Positions 1 through 6,122 of a stretch of DNA of 12,245 bases are shown here, piece by piece. The translations under genes and the position numbers were made by a program. The notes beneath the pieces are model-generated. The model was not told the DNA's origin. It saw nothing but the letters and a program-made list of their open reading frames with translations, and did not search any database. Position 1 is the first letter of the stretch. Each line of letters starts with the position of its first letter. Source of the stretch: Betaproteobacteria bacterium (lineage in GTDB: Bacteria; Pseudomonadota; Gammaproteobacteria; Burkholderiales; SG8-41); contig JAOUIN010000046.1 in the NCBI GenBank assembly GCA_029883965.1, forward strand, positions 1-12,245, read 5' to 3'.

Positions 1-29
1 CGTGCCGGCGGCCCCGGGACCGTCACGCC

Positions 30-46
30 GCCCGGGCACCCCGGGC
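30..46. repeat. GC-only hairpin beside an AT-rich patch
   Basis: A perfect 7-bp inverted repeat (GCCCGGG / CCCGGGC) with a 3-nt loop lies downstream of the minus-strand dehydrogenase gene that ends at 117. CCCGGG occurs four times in the first 101 bases (13-18, 31-36, 40-45, 96-101), and an AT-rich patch (about 51-92) sits between the third and fourth copies. The patch contains TATAAT at 68-73, but no plus-strand gene follows it. No T-run follows the hairpin on either strand, so it is not a standard intrinsic terminator. It may simply mark the end of the minus-strand operon. Confidence 0.3.
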
Positions 47-116
47 GAAGAATGACAAAATATCGTTTATAATCAATTATTTACAATTACATCGCCCCGG
101 GAGAGCCCGCAACGCG

Positions 117-1070
117 CTAATACCCGCGCGCGCGGTCCACCGCAGTCGCAAACGCGTCGCCCGCAACGTAGCGCCGCAGGTTGTCAGCGAAGATCTCCGC
201 GACCACCGCGCCGCGTCCGGCATGGCCGCCGCCGATATGCGGCAGCACGAGGATGTTTGCAGTGGTCCAGAAGGGATGTGAAGCCGGCAACGGCTCTTCG
301 CGAAACACGTCGAGCACGGCGCCGGCGATGGTCTTGTTGTTCACCGCGGCAATGAGGTCTTCGTCGACGATCAGCGAACCGCGACCGAAGTTGAGCAGCC
401 ACGCCGCGGGCTTCATCATCTTCAGGCGCGCAGCATTGATGAAATTGTCGGTCTCGGGTGTCACCGGCATCAGCAGCACCACAAAATCCGCCTGGCGCAG
501 GACTTCAGCGGTCTGTTCACCTGAATACACCTGCTCCACGTGCGGCACCGGACCCGGGGTGCGTTTGGTACCGATCACGCGCATGTCGAGCGCCGCCGCC
601 TTGCGCGCGAGCTCCTGCCCGATTGCGCCGAGACCAAGGATGCCCAGCGTCTGCCCCGCAAGCAACGTCGACTGGCGCCGTGTCCAGCGGCTGTCTTTCT
701 GGTCGAGCGCGACAGCCGCGTACGGCTTGGTCAGGTGGAACAGCGCGCCGAGGATATTCTCGGACATCGAGTGGCGGTGCGAACCGCGCGCGCAGCACAG
801 CACCACGTCGTCGCGCAGGCCCGGGGCACCGACCCAGGACTCGACGCCCGCGGTCATCGCCTGGATCCAGCGCAGCTTCGGCATGCGCGCGAGGCAGCCG
901 CCATGATGCCATCCGGCCAGCACCTCCACGCGCGGGAGGATGTCCTCGGGCGGCTTGCCGTCGCGCTTGACGCCGTGCAGCTCGAAACGATCCGCCAGCC
1001 CCGCGCGCGCGAGGATTTGTTCGTACACTTTGAAATCGTCCAGCCACAGCAGACACACGGGTTTGCTCAT
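117..1070 (-). CDS. D-isomer-specific 2-hydroxyacid dehydrogenase (GhrA-like)
   Basis: This is a 317-residue cytoplasmic NAD(P)-dependent oxidoreductase, expected to interconvert a 2-keto acid and a D-2-hydroxy acid. The Rossmann glycine motif GLGAIG is at residues 146-151. The family's catalytic Arg is R230 (in NFGRGS), Glu is E259 (in DVFREEP) and His is H278 (in LPHIGG). After the second Rossmann strand the sequence reads IGTKR, with basic residues where NAD-specific enzymes have Asp, so NADPH preference is likely; this is inference. I chose the ATG at 1070 because AGGAAG lies 8 nt upstream. An in-frame start at 1145 would overlap the preceding gene and add 25 residues that do not look like the family. 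It is last in the minus-strand run, 61 bp after the FAH-family gene, which suits reduction of a keto-acid product. Glyoxylate/hydroxypyruvate reductase is the closest named activity, but the substrate is unknown. Confidence 0.9.
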   Translation of the reverse strand: MSKPVCLLWLDDFKVYEQILARAGLADRFELHGVKRDGKPPEDILPRVEVLAGWHHGGCLARMPKLRWIQAMTAGVESWVGAPGLRDDVVLCCARGSHRHSMSENILGALFHLTKPYAAVALDQKDSRWTRRQSTLLAGQTLGILGLGAIGQELARKAAALDMRVIGTKRTPGPVPHVEQVYSGEQTAEVLRQADFVVLLMPVTPETDNFINAARLKMMKPAAWLLNFGRGSLIVDEDLIAAVNNKTIAGAVLDVFREEPLPASHPFWTTANILVLPHIGGGHAGRGAVVAEIFADNLRRYVAGDAFATAVDRARGY

Positions 1071-1103
1071 CAGCACACTTCCTGTTGGATTGATACTGCG
1101 GAT

Positions 1104-1117
1104 CGCCTCGGGAGGCG
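1104..1117. repeat. small inverted repeat between two operon genes
   Basis: Perfect 6-bp arms (CGCCTC / GAGGCG) around a 2-bp centre lie in the 61-bp gap between the FAH-family gene and the dehydrogenase gene. No T-run follows on the minus strand, so it would be an mRNA processing or stability stem at most. It may also be chance in GC-rich DNA. Confidence 0.2.
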
Positions 1118-1131
1118 GCGACGCATAAGAC

Positions 1132-1920
1132 TCAGGCCTTGGCACGCACCACCGGGCTGCGCAACACCCCGATATCCTTCTGGATGATCTCGCACACGTC
1201 GCCGTCCTTGAGATCGGGTTCGGTGGCGTCGTCAGTGCCGAGCCAGATCACGTCGCCGGGATGCAGCGTCATGTATTTGGTAATTTCGGCGATGTAGTGC
1301 TGCGCCGAGAAAATCATCTTCGACGTGTTGTAGCCGGCGACGCGCTTGCCGTTGATGTGAATCTCGACATCGAGGTTCATCGGATCAAGACCGGTGGCAA
1401 TGTACGGGCCCATGGGTTTCCAGGTGTCGCAATTCTTGGCGCGCCACAATGTACGATCGGATTTCTGCCAGCTGCGCTCGCTGACATCGTTGCCCAGCGT
1501 GTAACCGAGGATGCACGACAGCGCGCTGGCTTCGGTGAGATGTTTCGCGGTCTTGCCCACCACCGCCACCAGTTCGCCCTCGAACTGCACCGGGCCGGTG
1601 GAATCGGCGGGAATGACGATGGCCTCGCCGGTCGCCGCGAGCGCGTTGTTGGACCGGTATCCGACGTCGGCCTTCTCCGGCATTTTCACTGGCAGGCCCT
1701 TGCGTTTGGCCGCCCATTCGATATGCGCGGCATAGTTCAGTCCCGCGCAGTAGAAGTTGCGCGGCTCGCACGGGATCAGGGTTTTGACCGCGGACAGCGC
1801 GTGTGTCTTGCCATTGGTTTTCCAGGTCGCGAACGGTGAGCCGTCGAGTTCATCGACACGATCACCTTCGACGATGCCGTAGAAGCTGCGGGATTGATGC
1901 TGGAAGCGGCCGAATTTCAT
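1132..1920 (-). CDS. fumarylacetoacetate hydrolase family protein
   Basis: This 262-residue cytoplasmic protein belongs to the FAH superfamily, whose members are Mg2+-dependent hydrolases, hydratases, decarboxylases or isomerases acting on 2-keto acids and beta-diketones. The substrate-entry motif FYCAGLNYAAH is at residues 57-67. The metal-binding acidic residues are E114 and E116 (in FEGELV) and D145 (in LGNDVS). The conserved Lys of the RAK segment is K162. The GDVIWLGT strand near residues 222-229 is followed by DDATEPD rather than the common PSGVG loop, which may change specificity. The ATG start is preceded by GAGG about 8 nt upstream. The length fits the short bacterial FAH form. Neighbours are an enolase-superfamily protein and a 2-hydroxyacid dehydrogenase, a set often seen in sugar-acid or aromatic-acid breakdown. 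The family is sure; the exact reaction is not. Confidence 0.92.
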   Translation of the reverse strand: MKFGRFQHQSRSFYGIVEGDRVDELDGSPFATWKTNGKTHALSAVKTLIPCEPRNFYCAGLNYAAHIEWAAKRKGLPVKMPEKADVGYRSNNALAATGEAIVIPADSTGPVQFEGELVAVVGKTAKHLTEASALSCILGYTLGNDVSERSWQKSDRTLWRAKNCDTWKPMGPYIATGLDPMNLDVEIHINGKRVAGYNTSKMIFSAQHYIAEITKYMTLHPGDVIWLGTDDATEPDLKDGDVCEIIQKDIGVLRSPVVRAKA

Positions 1921-1934
1921 CCCTGTGTCCTCAA

Positions 1935-1946
1935 ATTGATCAAAGA
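1935..1946. repeat. ATTGATCAAAGA box upstream of the FAH-family gene
   Basis: The 12-mer ATTGATCAAAGA ends 15 nt before the ATG at 1920. It matches, with one mismatch, ATTGATCCAAGA at 3701-3712 upstream of the enolase-family gene in the same orientation. Its core TTGATCAA (1936-1943) is a perfect palindrome. A second GATCAA at 1959-1964 is exactly 21 bp from the first (1938-1943), two helical turns. It could be an operator for a shared regulator, but the regulator is not in the window. Confidence 0.25.
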
Positions 1947-1960
1947 CCGACTTTACTCGA

Positions 1961-2182
1961 TCAACCGGCCTTTTGCTGCAGGTACAGCGCCTCCACTTTC
2001 GCCCGCGCCCACGGCGTGCGTCGCAGGAATTTCAGGCTGGACGCAATGCTGGGTTCATGGGTGAAGCAGCGGATGGGGATGGCGTCGCCCATCGCCGCCC
2101 AGCCCGGATTCGCAGCGAGTTCGGTGAGCATCTGCTCGAGCGTGATGCCGTGCAGCGGATTGTTGGGCTGTGATGGGGTCAT
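1961..2182 (-). CDS. VF530 (DUF2132) family small protein
   Basis: This 73-residue protein matches the VF530/DUF2132 family along its whole length. The signature segments are NNPLHGIT (residues 7-14), a Gly-Trp turn, IPIRCF (35-40) and SSLKFLRRTPWAR (48-60). The family is a small helical domain known from structural genomics and sometimes called DNA-binding; its cellular role is not established. I took the ATG at 2182, which gives the normal family length. An upstream TTG at 2206 is possible, but neither start has a clear Shine-Dalgarno sequence. It precedes the FAH-family gene by 40 bp and may be cotranscribed with it, although this family is usually a housekeeping neighbour rather than a pathway enzyme. 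Confidence 0.88.
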   Translation of the reverse strand: MTPSQPNNPLHGITLEQMLTELAANPGWAAMGDAIPIRCFTHEPSIASSLKFLRRTPWARAKVEALYLQQKAG

Positions 2183-2226
2183 GACATCGGTGCTGATCCA
2201 GATCAAAGGTTCGGGCGGGAATGTTC

Positions 2227-2232
2227 ATTATA
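2227..2232 (-). promoter_or_regulatory. candidate -10 box for the VF530 gene
   Basis: On the minus strand this reads TATAAT, a perfect sigma-70 -10 hexamer, about 45 nt upstream of the ATG at 2182. No good -35 element stands at 16-18 bp spacing. A start site just downstream would leave a leader of roughly 38 nt before that ATG. Confidence 0.3.
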
Positions 2233-2275
2233 TTCAGGTGCACACGCGTCCTGCTGCGGCGCTGCCGTAGCGGCG

Positions 2276-2281
2276 TATGAT
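2276..2281 (+). promoter_or_regulatory. candidate -10 box for the DUF2892 gene
   Basis: TATGAT lies about 41 nt upstream of the ATG at 2322 in the divergent intergenic region. The -35 position is poorly matched, so this is a weak candidate. Confidence 0.2.
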
Positions 2282-2321
2282 CATTCGAGACACACGCTTC
2301 ATCGAACCCGGAGAAGACATC

Positions 2322-2534
2322 ATGACCAAGAACATCGGCAACACCGAACGCGTCATCCGTATTATCGCCGGCCTGGCAATACTGAGCCTGATCCTGTTTC
2401 TGGAAGGCAATGCCCGCTGGTGGGGCCTGGTCGGGCTGATACCGATCACCACCGCGATCTTCGGCTACTGCCCGCCGTACGCCATGCTGGGCATCAACAC
2501 CTGCTCCAAGAAGGAAGCCGCACCGCCGCGGTAG
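2322..2534 (+). CDS. DUF2892 (YgaP-like transmembrane) inner membrane protein
   Basis: This 70-residue protein fits the DUF2892 family, the two-helix membrane domain also found at the end of the rhodanese YgaP. It opens with the family motif NIGNTERVIRIIAG (residues 4-17). Hydrophobic segments lie at about 11-28 and 33-48. The terminal signature GYCPPYAMLGINTC has Cys50 and Cys61. These two conserved cysteines suggest a redox or sulfur-related role, but no function is established for stand-alone members. The ATG at 2322 is preceded by GGAG at about 9 nt; an in-frame start 45 nt upstream would add a polar tail absent from the family. It is the only plus-strand gene inside the catabolic block and ends 18 bp from the stop of the converging enolase-family gene. 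Confidence 0.88.
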   Translation: MTKNIGNTERVIRIIAGLAILSLILFLEGNARWWGLVGLIPITTAIFGYCPPYAMLGINTCSKKEAAPPR

Positions 2535-2552
2535 CCGGGCTGCGCGGTTCGC

Positions 2553-3647
2553 TCAATCGATTTTGCAATCCTTGAGCACGTCGTAGTTGGGCTCGAAGCC
2601 CAGACCCGGCGCGTCGGGGATCTTGATGCGGTTGTTCTCGGGCTGCGGCGGATTGATGAAAATGGCTTCACCGACCGCCTGCATGCCGAGATGGAACTCC
2701 ACCCACAGGCCGTTCATCAACCCGGCGATGGAATGCATGTTGTGCAGCGGCCAGCCGCCGCCGTTGGCGATCGGCAGATTGAACGCCTGCGCCATGTGCG
2801 CGACTTTCTGCGTCTCGGTGTATCCGCCGCTGTAGCAGGGATTGGGCTGCACGATGTCGACAGCGCCGGCAGCGATCAGCTCCTTGAAGCGCCAGCGATT
2901 GCCCGTCATCTGCCCGGCGGCGAAGGGAATGCGCGTTTCGCGCTTGAGTTCAGCGAGGTTGCGCGCATCGATGGCGTACACGGGTTCTTCGAACCAGGTC
3001 AGGTTGCAGTCCTCGATCGCGCGGCACAGCATCTTCGCCTCGAGCGGGCTGAACATGTAATTGGCGTCGATCATCAGGTCACGGTCGTCACCGATCGCGT
3101 CGCGCACCGCGCGCACCCGCGCCGCGTCCTCGCGCCAGCTCGCGGTACCGTCGCCGACCACCATTTTCAGGCGCTGCGTGCCCGCCTTGACCTGCAGCTT
3201 CGCGGCCTCGACCAGTTGCTCGATGGAATACTGCTTGAACCCGAAGGTGACATAGATTTCGGCACTGTTGCTGTGCCCGCCCAGCAGCTGCGCGATGCTG
3301 CGGCCGTTGTGCTTGCCGTGGATGTCCCAGCAGGCGATGTCGAAAGCCGACAGCGCCGTCGTTACCACCCCGGTCATGGCACGGTTATTAAGCTTCCACC
3401 ATACGTGGTCGTGAATGGCCTCGGTGTCACGCGGGTCCATGCCGAGCACCGCGTCCTTCAGATCACGGTTGATCGCGGTGACAATCGACGCGCCCAGATA
3501 CTGCCCGCCGCACAGACCGTGGCCGACAATGCCGGTATCAATTTCGACAGTGCAGAACACAAACTTTCGCGACACCGTCGGCTTGTCGAACAGCGGGACA
3601 TTGACAATCAGGTGATGCAGCGACGCCCTGATGTTCTTGATTTTCAC
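2553..3647 (-). CDS. enolase-superfamily protein, mandelate racemase/muconate lactonizing type
   Basis: This 364-residue protein has the enolase-superfamily layout: an N-terminal capping domain (about 1-125) and a barrel domain. Members abstract a proton alpha to a carboxylate, with Mg2+, and many dehydrate sugar acids. Metal ligands D194 (LMIDAN) and E220 (WFEEP) are present. The third-ligand position, normally Glu or sometimes Asn, is Gln246 (AAGQMTGN). The KxK motif on the second barrel strand reads K161-M-V163, so the second Lys is missing. D264 (VDIVQPNP), His302/His305 and E317 (VEFH) fill the usual later positions, though which His is catalytic is unclear. The start is GTG at 3647, set by AGGAGG 8 nt upstream. 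Family membership is firm; the activity is unassigned. Confidence 0.9.
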   Translation of the reverse strand: MKIKNIRASLHHLIVNVPLFDKPTVSRKFVFCTVEIDTGIVGHGLCGGQYLGASIVTAINRDLKDAVLGMDPRDTEAIHDHVWWKLNNRAMTGVVTTALSAFDIACWDIHGKHNGRSIAQLLGGHSNSAEIYVTFGFKQYSIEQLVEAAKLQVKAGTQRLKMVVGDGTASWREDAARVRAVRDAIGDDRDLMIDANYMFSPLEAKMLCRAIEDCNLTWFEEPVYAIDARNLAELKRETRIPFAAGQMTGNRWRFKELIAAGAVDIVQPNPCYSGGYTETQKVAHMAQAFNLPIANGGGWPLHNMHSIAGLMNGLWVEFHLGMQAVGEAIFINPPQPENNRIKIPDAPGLGFEPNYDVLKDCKID

Positions 3648-3655
3648 GGCAGGCT

Positions 3656-3661
3656 CCTCCT
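3656..3661 (-). promoter_or_regulatory. strong ribosome binding site fixing the GTG start
   Basis: AGGAGG on the minus strand lies 8 nt before the GTG at 3647. This identifies GTG as the start of the enolase-family gene and predicts strong translation. Confidence 0.7.
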
Positions 3662-3698
3662 GATGAACGAATAGCGAAAGTTACAGCACAACCACAGT

Positions 3699-3712
3699 GG
3701 ATTGATCCAAGA
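3699..3712. repeat. operator-like inverted repeat upstream of the enolase-family gene
   Basis: GGATTGATCC (3699-3708) is an inverted repeat (GGAT / ATCC). It overlaps CCACAGTGG (3692-3700), a second inverted repeat with arms CCAC and GTGG. The segment 3701-3712 matches 11 of 12 bases with the box at 1935-1946 before the FAH-family gene. It lies 54-65 nt upstream of the GTG at 3647, where an operator could sit. No convincing -35/-10 pair is visible nearby, and no regulator gene is present. Confidence 0.3.
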
Positions 3713-3834
3713 GATTAACCAGCATTGCACAAAAAGCAAAGAGCGGCTCCCCGGGCATTCAACAGGACGATAATTACCTCGGTCCGCATGGTCCCGGCAC
3801 ACACGCGAATGAGTCAGCACCGCATCGGCCAGGG

Positions 3835-3851
3835 GCAGCGTTTAACGCTGC
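3835..3851. terminator. hairpin just after the hydrolase gene, no U-tract
   Basis: GCAGCGTT and AACGCTGC form a perfect 17-bp palindrome around T3843, 6 bp beyond the hydrolase stop codon at 3858-3860. On the RNA it would fold as a 6-bp GC-rich stem with a TTAAA loop. No run of U follows on the minus strand, so it is either a weak terminator or a stem protecting the 3' end of the three-gene message. Confidence 0.35.
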
Positions 3852-3857
3852 ATCTGC

Positions 3858-4655
3858 TCAGGCTTCCCGGATGAAGTCCAGCGTTGCCTGCGCACACGCC
3901 ACCGCATCGCTCGCCGCAACGTGATAGGACTTGCCGGGCAGCACGAGCAACCGTGAATCGGAGATTTGCTCCTGCCACTCGCGCGTGCGCTCGACGGTGC
4001 CCAGGCCGCTTTCTTCAGTGGTGATTACCAGCGTCGGGCATTTTATTTTCGGCAGGTCGGCGCGGATATCTGCGTAGTTGATGCCGCGGTTGAAGCCGAT
4101 CAGCGACGACACCGGCGCGCGACCCATGAATCGGGTCCACCATTCCACGCCTTCATCAGGAAAATGCTCCCCGAGCCGTCCGGCCATCGTGCGTCGCGCC
4201 CAGTGTTCCGCGCCCTTGGTTTCAAACTCTTCGATCAGCGCGGGTATGTTCTCGGCACCGGGGCGCAGCGCCTGTGGTGTGCCCACCACAGTCAGCGTTT
4301 TGATCCGTTCCGGCCGGCGCGCAGCAAAGGCGCGAGCGATGGTGCCGCCGATTTTTGCGGCGACAAGGTGAACACGTTCGATCCCGAGGTGGTCGAGCAG
4401 CCGGCAGTAATCGTCGATCACCTTGTCCAGCGTCCATTCGTATTCGCGCGGCATCGGCGTCGACTGCCCGTAGCCGCGCATGTCGGGCCGCAGCACACGC
4501 ATTTCACGCGCCAGCACCGGCACCCACGCATACCACGCAAGGCTGCTTTCGGCATTGCCGTGAAGCATCAGCACGGTGTCGTGCGGCCGCCAGGGATCAG
4601 CAAAATCATCGACCCGGTAATACAGTTCGCAGTCGGGCAGCTTCAGTATAGCCAT
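3858..4655 (-). CDS. alpha/beta-hydrolase-fold protein with Lys at the nucleophile position
   Basis: This 265-residue cytoplasmic protein has a clear alpha/beta-hydrolase fold. The HGN oxyanion-loop motif is at 32-34, RPDMRGYGQS at 56-65, a cap region at about 130-195, the strand CPTLVITTEESG at 206-217 and the terminal His region PGKSYH with H245. The nucleophile elbow, normally G-x-S-x-G, reads LVAAKIGG: Lys101 stands where the Ser should be. The codon is AAA and the reading frame is intact around it, so this is not a frameshift. Glu214 or Glu215 could be the acid. The protein is therefore either a non-hydrolytic member or one with changed chemistry. It is third in a tight operon, 16 bp after the MmgE/PrpD gene, with only a weak Shine-Dalgarno, which suggests translational coupling. 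The substrate is unknown. Confidence 0.88.
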   Translation of the reverse strand: MAILKLPDCELYYRVDDFADPWRPHDTVLMLHGNAESSLAWYAWVPVLAREMRVLRPDMRGYGQSTPMPREYEWTLDKVIDDYCRLLDHLGIERVHLVAAKIGGTIARAFAARRPERIKTLTVVGTPQALRPGAENIPALIEEFETKGAEHWARRTMAGRLGEHFPDEGVEWWTRFMGRAPVSSLIGFNRGINYADIRADLPKIKCPTLVITTEESGLGTVERTREWQEQISDSRLLVLPGKSYHVAASDAVACAQATLDFIREA

Positions 4656-4671
4656 CGCAACGGGCCGGACA

Positions 4672-6093
4672 TCAGGGTTTTCCGGCCAACAGTTGCATCA
4701 ACCGGTCGGGATTGCGCGCGTTGGCGAAGCCGCGCAGCTCTTCGAGCAGGGATGCAACCTGCACCGCCGAGAAACGCTTGCCCATTTCCTGCTTGAACCG
4801 CGCAACGTGGTCGTCTACGGTGAACGGCCGCGACGCGCTGCCCTTCGGGGCCTCGATGAAGCGTTCGACGGTTTTTCCCGACTGCAGCGTCAGCGTGACC
4901 TTGGCGCCCACCGATTGCTCGGTGCTCACGCGCTCGGCTTCGTCATCGAGTACGCATTCGACCCGTCGCGCGGTCGCCATCACGTTTTCATCGTGCAGCG
5001 TGGCTTCGAAATCATCCACGTTCATCGTAAAACCCGGATCGAGTTCGCGTCCGCGGTTGAGCACCATCGCCATGCAGAACGGCAGGCTCATCTGCGCGGC
5101 CTGGATATCAGCCGGGGCAGGCGTGGTCAGCCGCCCCTGGATGATTTTCGGGATACCGACGCGGACAGCCCGGATGTCGGCCAGCATAAGCTGGTGTTCG
5201 CGACACAGTTCCGCGGTGGCTTCGACCGCCGACAGTACACGTGCGCTGCACGCGTGCGGCTTGATCGCCGTTTCGAGCAGCCGCCAGGTGGTGCCAATGC
5301 TGTCCAGCCCCTTGCCGAAATCGTGGCCGTCGGCGTAGGCACGGGCAAACCCGTCTCGCCCTTCGAGTATGTCGGCGGGCCCCGAGAAACCCGCTTCTGC
5401 GAGCAGCGCCGCGTGTACCCCTTCGCCCGCGGCATGGGCGGCATGAATGCGTTTAACCGTGGATCCCGAGTGATAGAACTGCGTCAGCCCGCCGCTGAAC
5501 GAGGCGGCAAGGCCTATGGTTTCAGCAATGCGCCGGACTCGGTCATTGCCCGTGAACAGCAAACTCGCCGCCGCCGTCGCCGCGCCGAAGCCGCCACAGG
5601 TGGCAGTGCTCTGGAAGCCGCGCTTGAAATGCGAGGGCTGAATCGAGAGGCCGATGCGGATCATGTTTTCGTAGCCAGCGGCAATAGCCGCGAGGATGCG
5701 CTCGCCGGACAGATGGCGCGCCTCGCCCACCGCCAGTGCCGCCGAAATCACGATACAGCCGGGATGCAGCATCGAGCCCACGTGCACGTCGTCGGCATCG
5801 ATACTGCCGGCATACGTGGTGTTGACGAAGGTCGCGCGTTCGGGATCGGTACGGTCGGTGGAGAACAGCACCGTTGAATGGGCGCTGCCACCGAGTTCAC
5901 GCGCGAGATTGGTCGCCCACGCGCTCCAGCTCATGCGCTGGCCCAGCGACGCCACGCGCAAGTAGTCGAGCAAAAAACAGAACAGGTGTTCCTTGACCGT
6001 TTCGGGCAGGGCAGCATACGTCAGTCCGGCGGCGAAACCGGCAAACTGCCCGGTCGCGTTAACGACTGTATTCGGATTTGCACTGTTATCCAT
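4672..6093 (-). CDS. MmgE/PrpD family protein
   Basis: This 473-residue cytoplasmic protein matches the MmgE/PrpD family, which includes 2-methylcitrate dehydratase, cis-aconitate decarboxylase and many uncharacterised paralogues in catabolic operons. Family landmarks are the acidic stretch DADDVH (99-104) followed by HPG (110-112), HFKRGFQSTATCGGFGAA (155-172), GSTVKRIHAAHAAGEG (210-225) with K214, ILEGRDGF (242-249) and KPHACSA (278-284). Length fits the family. The ATG at 6093 has AGGGG about 8 nt upstream and follows the receptor gene by 29 bp; an in-frame start at 6165 would overlap that gene. Paralogues beside Bug receptors are common in Burkholderiales, so this is probably a specialised dehydratase or isomerase rather than PrpD of propionate metabolism, since prpB and prpC are absent from the window. 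Confidence 0.93.
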   Translation of the reverse strand: MDNSANPNTVVNATGQFAGFAAGLTYAALPETVKEHLFCFLLDYLRVASLGQRMSWSAWATNLARELGGSAHSTVLFSTDRTDPERATFVNTTYAGSIDADDVHVGSMLHPGCIVISAALAVGEARHLSGERILAAIAAGYENMIRIGLSIQPSHFKRGFQSTATCGGFGAATAAASLLFTGNDRVRRIAETIGLAASFSGGLTQFYHSGSTVKRIHAAHAAGEGVHAALLAEAGFSGPADILEGRDGFARAYADGHDFGKGLDSIGTTWRLLETAIKPHACSARVLSAVEATAELCREHQLMLADIRAVRVGIPKIIQGRLTTPAPADIQAAQMSLPFCMAMVLNRGRELDPGFTMNVDDFEATLHDENVMATARRVECVLDDEAERVSTEQSVGAKVTLTLQSGKTVERFIEAPKGSASRPFTVDDHVARFKQEMGKRFSAVQVASLLEELRGFANARNPDRLMQLLAGKP

Positions 6094-6122
6094 GAATGGC
6101 CCCTGCCGGATCAATTGCCATA

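Noticed and set aside
2691..3674. 327-codon plus-strand reading frame opposite the enolase-family gene
   Set aside because: Antisense shadow with His/Arg/Val-rich composition typical of reverse-strand reading of a GC-rich gene.
4693..5877. 394-codon plus-strand reading frame opposite the MmgE/PrpD gene
   Set aside because: It is a shadow in GC-rich DNA: Arg/Ala/Gly-rich, no family features, and entirely antisense to a gene with clear family motifs.
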